DNA of 64,000 nt from Anaerolineae bacterium (GTDB taxonomy: Bacteria > Chloroflexota > Anaerolineae > Aggregatilineales > Phototrophicaceae), in assembly GCA_022842885.1 (NCBI GenBank), contig JALHOR010000018.1, positions 1 to 64,000 on the forward strand, read 5' to 3'. The translations under genes and the position numbers were made by a program. Below are positions 25,583-34,748 of this stretch, piece after piece. How positions within the stretch are numbered: position 1 is the stretch's first letter; every line of letters starts with the position of its first letter. The notes beneath the pieces are model-generated. The model was not told where the DNA came from. It was given only the letters and a program-made list of their open reading frames with translations, and did not search any database.

Positions 25583-28500
25583 ATGGCAGACATAAAAAAA
25601 CGACAAACCCAACAAAGCGGTCAGGCATTGGTTGAATATGCCTTGATTGTGACATTGGTTATCTTGGGCTTTGGGATTGCATTAGCAGCGACTGGTCCAG
25701 CCATCGCCAATGTATTCCGTGATACGGTAGATCAAGTGGTCGCAGGGGATCGCCTTGCGCCCAATGAAACGCCGTTGGTAGCGTTAGATTTCTGGAATAC
25801 GATGACGGCAGTTGCTTCGATTACGCCGGGCGAAGTGCCGTTACCGACCCGGACACCGGCACCGCCGTCACCGACGATTGACCCTCTCCTTCCGACACTT
25901 CCACCTACTGCTACTGTCCCTACAGCCACCTTCACACCGACGTTCACAATCACGCCAACCCCCACCAAGGCAGATGTGACATTTGTGGCACCCTGGACAG
26001 ATAGTGCCAATGATCGCAGTGTGTGGCGGTTGGATAACAACTTGTATTTGGCGAACGAAGATTGGTACGGGCAGTATTTTTCTAACCCCGATTTAGATGG
26101 TGTTCCAGTTCATGAGAAGTTTAATCGCCAGTTAGATGCCACCGGCACCTCGACGGGTATTATCAATTTCGACTGGAAAAGCGGCGGACCCATCAATAAT
26201 TTTGACCAAGAAACGTTCAGTGTTCGTTGGCGACGCCAAATTTATATTGGGCAGTCAGTGTCAGCACTGACAACACTGCAATTTGATATTCCAACCGTGG
26301 ATGATGGCTTACGCATTTGGATTTTGGGCAGGAGTACGGATGGCACGGTAGATTATGGCGGTTCATCTGACCCCAAAACGGCGCTGCCTGGCAATTGTTC
26401 GTCCACAGGGGTGACCAGTGGCACGCTACCGGGTACAGGTCAGATTTATGATGATGCCTTTGTGGGTTATAACGGCACAGGCAATCCCTCTAACCAGTGT
26501 TTGATTGTGGACCGATGGAACGCGGCACCCGGCAGCTATTTTAATATTCAGCGCACGGTGAAGCCCGGAACCTATGTTATCGTCGTGGAATATCGGGAAA
26601 ATTCGGGTGATGCACGGATTAACGTGAGCATGAGCAGTCCCAATTATCAGGCGAACCCGGACGATGCCCGCATTGATGGTGCCGGCATCAAAGTCCCCGG
26701 TGCGCCCAGTTGTAATTGGGCGAATATTCGTCAGCGCGATGAAGCTGACTCGCCAGAGTTTAGCTGGGATGAATATGCCCCCGGTAATCGCCGGTCTGAA
26801 AGCCTGAAAGCGGGTAACAGATGTTATCTGGAATTGCGTGGTTATGTCGAAATTCCATTGACCATGACCGAACCACTTCTAACATTCTGGGATTTTTGGA
26901 ATACCGGTCCAGGTGTCCGCACCTGGGTTGAAATTGGCGATTACCAAAACCTGCGGAATATTCCAACGACAGTCACCACTGATTTCCAAGTATATGGGGC
27001 GTGGACGGGAGATTTTGAAGAATATGAACTGCACACTGGCAATAGCTATAACTACAACTGGACATACCAAACCATTGACCTCAAAAATCATCCAGCGTTG
27101 CAACCGGGCGGCAGCCGTAAATTAGCCATTCGTTTTGGCGTGTCGCGTGCGCCTTCATCGGGTGCTTCGAATATTCGTTGGTGGCTGGATAGCATCAAAA
27201 TAGACAATGCCACCCGTGGACGGGTCAATGCTGGCGGTGATTTATACACGGCACTCAGTTGGAATTTGAACGATAGCAAACATGCTGACGATTTCATCAC
27301 CAGCGGGCAGTGGGCACTTACTGCTGAAATTGGCAAAACGATGGGCGGCGCTGGGATGGCATGGCACGAAAGCCCCGGCACGAATGTCATCTATGCCAAA
27401 AACAGTTTTAACAGTGGCAATAATGCCCAGTCCAGTAATCCGGATTTGCGGATTCATTGGCTCGAATTTGATGGCTTCATTGATTTAGATGATCCGTTGG
27501 GGATGACCGATGAAGACGGCGATACGGGCGACCCGATCCTGACATTCTGGCACAATTATGACTTGCGCCGTTTTACCGGGCTGGAAATCCAATATACCAC
27601 CGATGACTATCTCTATGGCAATCAAGCCAACTGGCAGCTTGTTCCTGCTGGTGCGTTAGTACAACGCACTATTAATGGTGCTAGTACCAATGGCAATGTC
27701 TTCCAAAAAGTGATTGTCCGTTTAAAAGATATTGGGATTAACCGCTTCCGGTTGCGTTTTGCCATGCTCGTTCATATACAGGCTGATACACCGACGACGG
27801 CTGGCAATGGTTGGTTCATAGATGATATTAAACTGGAACGGCAAGACCGTCCGCGTTTTACGGATTACCCATTTGTGGATACTGCCGAAGACCCAGCAAA
27901 TCTAACACGCCACTGGATTCCGATAGGTCCGTGGGGTCAAGTCGTGGGTGGGCATCTGCCGCCACAAGGTGAGAGTGGCACAGCGTATACCGACTCGTTA
28001 GGGGGCAATTATCTCCATAACTCTAATATCATTCTGGAACTGAAGAATCCATTTGATATGCGCTTGGATACGCCGGAAAATGCGAAATCACCTGCCTGTA
28101 ATTTGGGCGCTGCATTGTGCGAGGCTGTTGGCACTGTCCCCGATAATCCGTTTATGACGTTCTGGTGGCGGCGCGATATGGGTGGTGGCGACCATCTCTT
28201 TGTCGAATGGAAACGACAATCAGAAAATACCACTTCATGGAAAGTCTTATGGGCATATCGTGAACGCATGACGACTAGCGGCGGACCTGCGGCAACGAAC
28301 CAAGAAACCCTTGTCCAGCTAAACTGGGAACGTGTCGAAATTGACATGCAGCCGATTTTGAATGCGATTGCCACGAATGACACCACGACTGCGACTGAAG
28401 ATGATATTGTGTTTCGTTTCCGGTTCGAGACAAACAACAGCACCAGCAGTGTTGCCGATGGCATCTATCTGGATGACATCAAGTTTGAGGAAAAAGTAGA

Positions 28501-30967
28501 GGATGTATGGTATTTGTGGCCCAGCGGCGAAACGCGCACCGATAACACTGGGACGGCGCTGACCACAGGCGGCGGTTCACCCATCTTTGGCAGCGGCAAA
28601 ATCTATTCGGATAGCTTGGAAAATAACCCGGATTTGTTCACGGGTGGGTGGCACTTTGGCGGTAATTGGAGCGTGATTAACTGGATGCAAAAAGATGGCT
28701 TGCTAGGGTTCCACGACAATGCCACCGGCTTACAATCGCAAGCCGAGCCGGACCATGACCAGTATCATAACCTAGAGCCTTCACTCCATGATACTTTTAG
28801 CGTCTTGGAGATGAATAAAATCATTGACTTGCGCGGGGTGCTTGCCACCGAACGTCCATCGCTGTATTTCTGGACGCGCTATGCCATTGGCGATGATGAT
28901 TTTGCGCGGGTGCAGGTATCTTATGAAGACCCTGCACTGATTGGCACCTTATGTACCAGTGGTTACGCCCAATGTTATGAAAAGCAGTATGGTTGGAGCG
29001 AATGGGAAACCGTTTGGCAAGTCGAAAATTTGCGAAATGTCACTTGGAATCGCATTCAGGTTTCGCTAGATAAATATGCCAAAACCACCAACCCTGGCAG
29101 ACGCATTCGCATTCGCTTTGTCTTGGATGCTTATGTCCGCAATGAACAACGGGACGGTTGGTACATTGATGCGATTTCTGTGCGGCATTATGATCCCGGT
29201 CGCAATATCGTTATCAAACCCGGTTCATCGCTGTTTGATGGCGCTCGTAACCTGAATAACTGGCTGACCGAAGGCAAATGGGGACTAGACCCCGAATTCT
29301 ACTACGGTACTGGTGGCGGTCCCGCATCGCTAGGTTCCTCTACTTGGAATGTTAGTTATTGGAACATGAAATCGCCATCCGATAAATGTGCCAGCATCAA
29401 TAGTGATATACGTACCTGTGGGGATAGGTTCTTCTCAGAAACAGGTGCTGCCCGCGCCCAGCGCAGCGATAATCTTGGTGGTGTTCCCGCTGACAGAGCA
29501 ACGATTGTGACAGATATCAACAACGAGTGGGGGAACGGCGGTCCCTTCAACATGACCAATAACTTTCTTGGTCGCTGGGAACTCACTTCAGGGATTGTGG
29601 GGGTGACGGTTCAACCGGGGGTTTATACGTTTATCGGCGCATCGGATGATGGGCATCGCCTACGTTATGTCACCGATACCGGACAGATACCGCAGCCCTG
29701 TTCTGTGCCGGGTAGTCCTGCCGCTAACGATGACCCATTGTGCGGCAAGGTGTGGAATATCATTAATGACTGGAATTATCATGGTCGTACTGTGAGCATG
29801 GGTACTGCCCGTTTGACAGCCGCCGGCGCGAGTGTCATGATTGATAGCAATGGTGATGGCGTTGCGAATGAAAGTGGCACCAGCAATTCCACCGGCAGAT
29901 ACCGCTTCATCTTGGAATATTTTGAAGGAACGGGCGGCGCTGTCATGACACTTTCGACAGGCAGCAACAGCTTCTCGTTCTCAGATAGCCCCAAACAAGG
30001 CGTGGGGTTGTTATTCCCGGATATTCCCGCTGTGCCACGCGCGAGTTCATCGTTGATTTTGAATGGCACGCTGGATCTGAGCCAAGCTATACGCCCCTAT
30101 ATTCAATACTATACTGTGCATGAATTGACGGGTTTTGCCAGCTTTGAAGTCTCGACGGATGGTGGCTTTAGCTGGACGCAAAATGGCTTGGCGGGTGCTT
30201 TGCCACCGAGTTTCTGGTCGGGGCAGTGGATGGGTAGATACCATCCGAATCGAACCCTAACGGAAACAGCACCTCAGTCCCAAAACTTAACACCTGTATC
30301 CGATATTGATTACAACTGGGGCAGCGGACAGCCATTTGTTGGCGCGGCTAACGATAACTTTTCGGTAGTTTGGACACGCACTTTTACCATTCCAAACACG
30401 ATGAGAATCAAGTTCCGTACTACGGCAGATGACGGCGTGCGTTTGTGGCTGAATTATCCCGGTGGCGCAGGCTGTGCGGATGGCAATGGCGTGGTTACCC
30501 AGAGTGGACAGGCAACCACCAATGGTGGTAATAGAACCTTCACAACAGGTTGCTTGATGATTGATAACTGGAAAAACCAAGGTACAACGTCGCTTGAAGT
30601 GGATCGTACACTCACCCCAGGCACTTACAACTTGCGGCTGGATTACTTTGACGCTAGTGCCGGCGCGAATGTCAAATTGGAAGTGATTCCGCCGGGCTTT
30701 AGCAGCCCGAACTATAATGGTACGTCCATGCCCGATCCAGCACAGCAACCGGATGGTGGTTGGCAGCTTAAGACCCATGATTTGAGCCAATATGCCGGTC
30801 AAAAATCAGTGGTCATTCGCTTCCGACTGAATCGTTTAACTGTACCGATGCGTTTCGATACACCTACCGGGCGTGATCCGCAAAACACAACCGTACAAAC
30901 TGCACCGAATATTGATTGGCTGGATAGCTGGTGGTTCTCTAATATCACCATCGCTGACGGCGGTTAA
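25583..30967 (+). CDS. Giant exoprotein: Flp-type prepilin leader fused to PA14-like and MAM/jellyroll-like repeats
   Basis: About 1794 residues. The start is like a type IVb (Flp) prepilin: basic leader, then SGQALVEYALIVTLVILGF, where cleavage by a TadV-type peptidase would follow the Gly and leave the hydrophobic helix as a pilin-like stalk. A Thr/Pro-rich linker spans about 83-131. PA14-like domains lie at about 155-350 (DDGLRIWILG), 1240-1470 (ASDDGHRLRY) and 1540-1705 (TADDGVRLWL). Between them are at least four repeats of 180-230 residues, each with an 'LTFWxxxx' strand and a closing 'GW(F/Y)IDDIK' strand, as in MAM/jellyroll lectin-like domains. It is probably displayed on the surface to bind glycans. 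AGGGGA lies 6 bases before the ATG. No tad genes are in the window. Confidence 0.8.
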   Translation: MADIKKRQTQQSGQALVEYALIVTLVILGFGIALAATGPAIANVFRDTVDQVVAGDRLAPNETPLVALDFWNTMTAVASITPGEVPLPTRTPAPPSPTIDPLLPTLPPTATVPTATFTPTFTITPTPTKADVTFVAPWTDSANDRSVWRLDNNLYLANEDWYGQYFSNPDLDGVPVHEKFNRQLDATGTSTGIINFDWKSGGPINNFDQETFSVRWRRQIYIGQSVSALTTLQFDIPTVDDGLRIWILGRSTDGTVDYGGSSDPKTALPGNCSSTGVTSGTLPGTGQIYDDAFVGYNGTGNPSNQCLIVDRWNAAPGSYFNIQRTVKPGTYVIVVEYRENSGDARINVSMSSPNYQANPDDARIDGAGIKVPGAPSCNWANIRQRDEADSPEFSWDEYAPGNRRSESLKAGNRCYLELRGYVEIPLTMTEPLLTFWDFWNTGPGVRTWVEIGDYQNLRNIPTTVTTDFQVYGAWTGDFEEYELHTGNSYNYNWTYQTIDLKNHPALQPGGSRKLAIRFGVSRAPSSGASNIRWWLDSIKIDNATRGRVNAGGDLYTALSWNLNDSKHADDFITSGQWALTAEIGKTMGGAGMAWHESPGTNVIYAKNSFNSGNNAQSSNPDLRIHWLEFDGFIDLDDPLGMTDEDGDTGDPILTFWHNYDLRRFTGLEIQYTTDDYLYGNQANWQLVPAGALVQRTINGASTNGNVFQKVIVRLKDIGINRFRLRFAMLVHIQADTPTTAGNGWFIDDIKLERQDRPRFTDYPFVDTAEDPANLTRHWIPIGPWGQVVGGHLPPQGESGTAYTDSLGGNYLHNSNIILELKNPFDMRLDTPENAKSPACNLGAALCEAVGTVPDNPFMTFWWRRDMGGGDHLFVEWKRQSENTTSWKVLWAYRERMTTSGGPAATNQETLVQLNWERVEIDMQPILNAIATNDTTTATEDDIVFRFRFETNNSTSSVADGIYLDDIKFEEKVEDVWYLWPSGETRTDNTGTALTTGGGSPIFGSGKIYSDSLENNPDLFTGGWHFGGNWSVINWMQKDGLLGFHDNATGLQSQAEPDHDQYHNLEPSLHDTFSVLEMNKIIDLRGVLATERPSLYFWTRYAIGDDDFARVQVSYEDPALIGTLCTSGYAQCYEKQYGWSEWETVWQVENLRNVTWNRIQVSLDKYAKTTNPGRRIRIRFVLDAYVRNEQRDGWYIDAISVRHYDPGRNIVIKPGSSLFDGARNLNNWLTEGKWGLDPEFYYGTGGGPASLGSSTWNVSYWNMKSPSDKCASINSDIRTCGDRFFSETGAARAQRSDNLGGVPADRATIVTDINNEWGNGGPFNMTNNFLGRWELTSGIVGVTVQPGVYTFIGASDDGHRLRYVTDTGQIPQPCSVPGSPAANDDPLCGKVWNIINDWNYHGRTVSMGTARLTAAGASVMIDSNGDGVANESGTSNSTGRYRFILEYFEGTGGAVMTLSTGSNSFSFSDSPKQGVGLLFPDIPAVPRASSSLILNGTLDLSQAIRPYIQYYTVHELTGFASFEVSTDGGFSWTQNGLAGALPPSFWSGQWMGRYHPNRTLTETAPQSQNLTPVSDIDYNWGSGQPFVGAANDNFSVVWTRTFTIPNTMRIKFRTTADDGVRLWLNYPGGAGCADGNGVVTQSGQATTNGGNRTFTTGCLMIDNWKNQGTTSLEVDRTLTPGTYNLRLDYFDASAGANVKLEVIPPGFSSPNYNGTSMPDPAQQPDGGWQLKTHDLSQYAGQKSVVIRFRLNRLTVPMRFDTPTGRDPQNTTVQTAPNIDWLDSWWFSNITIADGG

Positions 30968-30987
30968 AATGAGGTGTAATTAATACA

Positions 30988-31027
30988 AAAACGGGTTTTG
31001 GTGAGGCTGCCAAAACCTGTTTTTATT
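30988..31027 (+). terminator. Intrinsic terminator of the giant exoprotein gene
   Basis: AAAACGGGTTTTGG (30988-31001) pairs with CCAAAACCTGTTTT (31010-31023), one G-U, 8-base loop, followed by a T-rich tail. Confidence 0.75.
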
Positions 31028-31112
31028 TGTGAACTCCCGCTGGTGTAAGTCCCCGCTTCTGGCTACACTTGGTTTTATCAATACTGCCAAAAAAGCCCGG
31101 AGAAATTGCAGC

Positions 31113-31757
31113 ATGGTTGTCTTTGAAAAACAACGCGGACTCTTGTTTGTGTTAGTCGGTCCGGGGGGTGCCGGCAAGAATGCCTTGATGAAAGAAATGC
31201 TCCAGCGGTTCGATAATCTGGATAAACTTGTTACCGCTACAACGCGCCAGATGCGCCCCCAAGAGCGCGAAGGCTATGACCATTATTTCGTCACGCTGGA
31301 AGAATTTCAGCGTAAACTGGCTGCTGGCGATTTGCTGGAACATCAGGAAGTGACGCACGATAAATTTTATGGCATTCTGCGTGCGCCGGTCGAAAACGCA
31401 TTAAACGTCGGGCGCGACTTGATTGCTGATATTGAAGTCTTGGGTGCGAAGATTTTGCGTGAAACGTATCCCCATGATGTTGTCCTGATTTTTATTACCG
31501 TTCCGGGCGAAACCGACGAAGAACGCTTAAAAACGCTGAAAGAACGTATGAATCACGCTGAACGTAAAGAAAGCGACGCGGTGATTCAAGAACGGCTTAT
31601 TCGCGCTCGTGATTTGGAATTGCCATTTGCGCCTGATTGTGATTACCAGATTGTGAATGAAGATAACCAGATGAAGAAAGCGGCGGAAGAATTAGAAGAT
31701 GTGCTACAAAAATGCCGCCAGGAGCGTATGACCCATGAGCCTGACCCCGCTTCATGA
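31113..31757 (+). CDS. Guanylate kinase-like protein with altered P-loop
   Basis: About 214 residues. The guanylate kinase fold is clear: RQMRPQEREGYDHYFVTLEEF and LLEHQEVTHDKFYGI match the GMP-binding region, and a lid with several Arg follows. The P-loop reads GPGGAGKNAL, so the residues after the Lys are Asn-Ala where Ser/Thr is expected to hold Mg-ATP. It may have reduced or altered kinase activity, and a standard gmk may exist elsewhere. ATG 31113 has GGAGAA 8 bases upstream. The 3' end overlaps ygfZ by 23 bases. Confidence 0.8.
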   Translation: MVVFEKQRGLLFVLVGPGGAGKNALMKEMLQRFDNLDKLVTATTRQMRPQEREGYDHYFVTLEEFQRKLAAGDLLEHQEVTHDKFYGILRAPVENALNVGRDLIADIEVLGAKILRETYPHDVVLIFITVPGETDEERLKTLKERMNHAERKESDAVIQERLIRARDLELPFAPDCDYQIVNEDNQMKKAAEELEDVLQKCRQERMTHEPDPAS

Positions 31758-32811
31758 ACACTACGGCGCAGTCTTGGCTGTTGATGGTATTCCACTGCAT
31801 TATGGCAACCTAGCCGCTGAATACCGAGCAGGGTTGGAAGCCGCGATTCTGTTAGTGCGCTCGCATGAAGGGCGCTTACGCTTATCCGGTGCTGACCGTC
31901 ATACCTTTCTCAATCGGATGTCTACCAATCACTTATTGGACATGGGAGAGGGGGAAGGGCGGGTCACAGTTTTTACGACGGCTATTGCCCGCATTTTAGA
32001 CCGGGCATTGGTCTATAATCGGGCTGATGATGTGCTGCTTATCACCGAACCGGGGCGCAGCGATGCTTTAGCCACTTTTTTGCAGCGGCAAATTTTCTTC
32101 AACGATAACGTCACAATTGAGAATACAACCTCAGAAACAGTTCAATTGGCACTACATGGGGCGAATGCCGATGCCATTATGGAAGCGTTAGCGCCCGGAA
32201 TGATTTCCCTAAAACCGCTACATGGGCAAACACTTACCCTGCAAGGTGCAACTCTTTTTGCTGCCCGTCGTAAAGAATTAAGTGGTCAGCATTGGGTATT
32301 GGTGATGCATCAGGCTGATGCCGCGCTGATATATGCAACCATAATGGCTGTTGGGCAAGCGCATGGGTTAATCCCTGCCGGGTCTTTGGCGTATAATGTG
32401 CTGCGGATTCGGGCGGGCTATCCTGCTGGGCGCGACATCAGCGGTGACTATTTGCCCTTAGAAGTGGGCTTATGGGACGCCGTAAGTTTTAGCAAAGGCT
32501 GTTATACCGGGCAAGAAATTATCGCCCGTATGGAGAGCCGCGCCCGGATTGCCCGCACATTGGTATCGCTTGACTTGGCACAATTTGTTGAAGCGCCTGC
32601 GTCTATTTTCATGGATGGCAAAGCGGTTGGTGAATTAACCAGCAGTGTGCAAGCGCCGGATGGGACATTATATGCGCTGGCAATTGTCAAAATTGCGGCG
32701 GCAAAACCGGGAACGGCTTTAACGATTGGGGAGCAAGCAATCCCAGCAATGGTTTCTGGCTTGCCGGGCGCACAGCCACCCTATTTAACTTTCGCAGAGG
32801 ATGCACCATGA
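31735..32811 (+). CDS. ygfZ: Folate-binding protein YgfZ (GcvT-like)
   Basis: A 358-residue member of the GcvT/YgfZ family. The YgfZ signature KGCYTGQEI is present near residue 260, and FLNRMSTNHLLDM near the N-terminus matches the folate-binding fold. YgfZ uses tetrahydrofolate and a conserved Cys to support repair or assembly of certain Fe-S enzymes. It overlaps the guanylate-kinase-like gene and its own stop overlaps the next gene as ATGA, so the three are probably one operon. Confidence 0.9.
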   Translation: MSLTPLHEHYGAVLAVDGIPLHYGNLAAEYRAGLEAAILLVRSHEGRLRLSGADRHTFLNRMSTNHLLDMGEGEGRVTVFTTAIARILDRALVYNRADDVLLITEPGRSDALATFLQRQIFFNDNVTIENTTSETVQLALHGANADAIMEALAPGMISLKPLHGQTLTLQGATLFAARRKELSGQHWVLVMHQADAALIYATIMAVGQAHGLIPAGSLAYNVLRIRAGYPAGRDISGDYLPLEVGLWDAVSFSKGCYTGQEIIARMESRARIARTLVSLDLAQFVEAPASIFMDGKAVGELTSSVQAPDGTLYALAIVKIAAAKPGTALTIGEQAIPAMVSGLPGAQPPYLTFAEDAP

Positions 32812-33980
32812 AGTGGGTTGGACGTACTCTGGCAGTGTTCTTGGTGATGGGGATAGTGCCGTTGTTTGTGGTGGCAGCCTGCAACTTTGCCTTCGCCCAA
32901 ACGATGATTAACCCAGAAACTTATCGCACGGCGTTTGCAAATCCCGATATTTTTAACGATTTATTGCCTGTGACGCTGCCCGCGATTATTGATGCGGCTG
33001 CCACACAAGACTCCGATACCGCTACCCAAGGGGCGCTTGCTCAAATTTCCCTAGGAGCAATTGGGGAACGGGTTGCGCGGGAAAACCGTGAAGCGTGGCA
33101 AGAAATCACCAATTTGCTAATTCCGCCGGAATGGTTAGAAAATCAATTTAATCAGGTGATTGATATTCTTTTTGGTGTGATAGAAGGTGATTTTGCTGCA
33201 TTAGAAACCTCCATGGATTTAACGGAGATTCGCAGTCGTTTGACCGGGGATGCTGCCAAACAAGCCACCACCTTGCTTTTAGAGGCAGCGCCAGCGTGTA
33301 CGCGCACTGAGACGGATATTATTCGCACGATTGCCAGCGGCGGCGACGATGTGCTGCCCATTTGTAAATCTGAAGACGAAACCTTATATGCCACCAGTTA
33401 CAACATCCTCGTCAACTGGTTGAACATCATTGGAGCAAAATTACCCGCCGGGGATACCACCTTCGCTGATTTCTGGCAGATTAGCCGCGACAATGCTCGT
33501 GCATTGAATTTATTTGTCCAACTCAATTTTCAGTTTATCAGTTTGACCTATTTATGCCCGTTAGGCTTGTTATCACTGGTTGTATTTTTGGCAGTTCGGT
33601 CACTCAAAGGCTTTGGCGCATGGGCAGGGGTGACGGCGTTGATAACGGGTATCGGGGTTTTGCTCATGCTGCTGCTGCTGCGCGTGGTTTTTGCGTCATT
33701 TTGGATTGATGCAATGCCAGCGAATGAACTGGAAGTATTAATGCGCCAAGTTTTTTCCAGCATTTTGCTTTCGGTGTTGGCACAATCGAGTGCGGCGTTA
33801 TTGTTACAATCGGCGCTATTTATTGGATTAGGCTTTGTGCTGCTAGTCACCGCATGGTTGGTACGGATGCCGCATCGTGCCGCAGGTACTGTCCTAATTA
33901 CCGAGGATGGTCAAATTATCTCTACGGCTTCGCAGCAGCGTTCTAAAACCCTGCGTTTAGATGATGATGGTGAATTTTAG
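32808..33980 (+). CDS. Membrane protein of unknown function
   Basis: A 390-residue protein. A signal or anchor helix at about 5-30 is followed by an exported region of about 200 residues with a Cys pair (ACTRTE and PICKSE) that could form a disulfide. Four hydrophobic segments fill about 235-355, and a short polar C-terminus ends the protein. No domain recognised. Starts at the ATGA overlap with ygfZ and ends one base from the convergent DivIC-like gene. Confidence 0.75.
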   Translation: MKWVGRTLAVFLVMGIVPLFVVAACNFAFAQTMINPETYRTAFANPDIFNDLLPVTLPAIIDAAATQDSDTATQGALAQISLGAIGERVARENREAWQEITNLLIPPEWLENQFNQVIDILFGVIEGDFAALETSMDLTEIRSRLTGDAAKQATTLLLEAAPACTRTETDIIRTIASGGDDVLPICKSEDETLYATSYNILVNWLNIIGAKLPAGDTTFADFWQISRDNARALNLFVQLNFQFISLTYLCPLGLLSLVVFLAVRSLKGFGAWAGVTALITGIGVLLMLLLLRVVFASFWIDAMPANELEVLMRQVFSSILLSVLAQSSAALLLQSALFIGLGFVLLVTAWLVRMPHRAAGTVLITEDGQIISTASQQRSKTLRLDDDGEF

Positions 33981-33981
33981 C

Positions 33982-34431
33982 CTAAAAATCGGGTGGTTCA
34001 TTATCAAAAAATAGCTGCCACCATAATTCCCATTTTTCGGGTTCAGGTAGTGATGTTTGAATTGGCACATTGGCTTCGGGCGTGACCACAGTTTGCAATA
34101 ACGTCGTGGACGGTTTTGGAATAATCAGTACTTCGTTTTCCCGAATCATCTTGCCTTCGCTACGCGCCCAGGCTTCGACGAATGCATCGCTGTTCACATA
34201 TTCAAGGCGTGCTAGGAGTTCTGATTGTTCGGTTTTCAGCAGGTCAATTTCCTGCACAATCTTATCGTGAATGCGGTTTAATTCGCGTGATGCGGTGATG
34301 CGCCCACTAAAACTGACTGCCAACATCAATGCGACGGTCAAAATCACTGCAAAGACAATTTGTACGCCGGATAATTGGCGTATACGGCGTGGAGCGCGTC
34401 TCATATTGGGAGAAGTTTGGTCGGCAGCCAT
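33982..34431 (-). CDS. Septum formation initiator (DivIC/FtsB-like)
   Basis: About 149 residues. A basic cytoplasmic N-terminus (MRRAPRRIRQL), one membrane helix (about 24-42), then a coiled coil with heptad-like Glu/Leu spacing (IVQEIDLLKTEQSELLARLEYV) and the family's AWARSEGKMIRENEVLIIP. DivIC/FtsB proteins bridge divisome proteins at the septum. The start is ambiguous between ATG 34446 and 34431; GGAT 6 bases ahead favours the latter weakly. Confidence 0.8.
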   Translation of the reverse strand: MAADQTSPNMRRAPRRIRQLSGVQIVFAVILTVALMLAVSFSGRITASRELNRIHDKIVQEIDLLKTEQSELLARLEYVNSDAFVEAWARSEGKMIRENEVLIIPKPSTTLLQTVVTPEANVPIQTSLPEPEKWELWWQLFFDNEPPDF

Positions 34432-34496
34432 GCAGTATCCAGTCATGATATGGATTCACTATGCTGCATTATAAACGAACAGCCTAAAAATGAAAA

Positions 34497-34521
34497 AAAG
34501 CCCGAAGCGTATTCGAGCTTT
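34497..34521 (-). terminator. Terminator of tRNA-Leu
   Basis: Minus-strand AAAGCTCGAA pairs with TTCGGGCTTT (one G-U), 5-base loop, followed by TTTT. It is just 3' of the tRNA. Confidence 0.8.
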
Positions 34522-34526
34522 TTAAA

Positions 34527-34609
34527 TGCCGAAGGCGGGAGTCGAACCCGCACTCCTTTGGGGAACTACGCCCTGAACGTAGCGCGTCTGCCAATTCCGC
34601 CACTTCGGC
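34527..34609 (-). tRNA. tRNA-Leu (anticodon CAG)
   Basis: An 83-nucleotide class II tRNA. The acceptor stem GCCGAAG/CTTCGGC with discriminator A, the T-arm GCGGGTTCGACTCCCGC, a long variable arm and an anticodon arm CTACG-TTCAGGG-CGTAG are all present. The CAG anticodon reads CUG. CCA is not encoded. Promoter and terminator flank it closely. Confidence 0.97.
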
Positions 34610-34626
34610 TTGGTGTAGTGCAACGC

Positions 34627-34654
34627 ATTTTAGCAGAGGCACCCCTAAAGTCAA
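34627..34654 (-). promoter_or_regulatory. Promoter of tRNA-Leu
   Basis: On the minus strand, TTGACT (34649-34654), a 16-base spacer and TAAAAT (34627-34632), ending 17 bases before the tRNA 5' end. Confidence 0.7.
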
Positions 34655-34682
34655 TATCAAAAAGCGGTGGCAAATCGGCGGG

Positions 34683-34710
34683 TTTACGCGCATAGTGAGC
34701 ATGTTATAAT
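34683..34710 (+). promoter_or_regulatory. Extended -10 promoter for the SH3b/beta-lactamase-fold gene
   Basis: TTTACG, a 16-base spacer and TATAAT (34705-34710), with TGT just before giving an extended -10. Predicted start about 32 bases before the ATG at 34749. Confidence 0.5.
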
Positions 34711-34748
34711 CGCACCGCAAACTAAGCATATAGCGGCTTGAGTGAACG

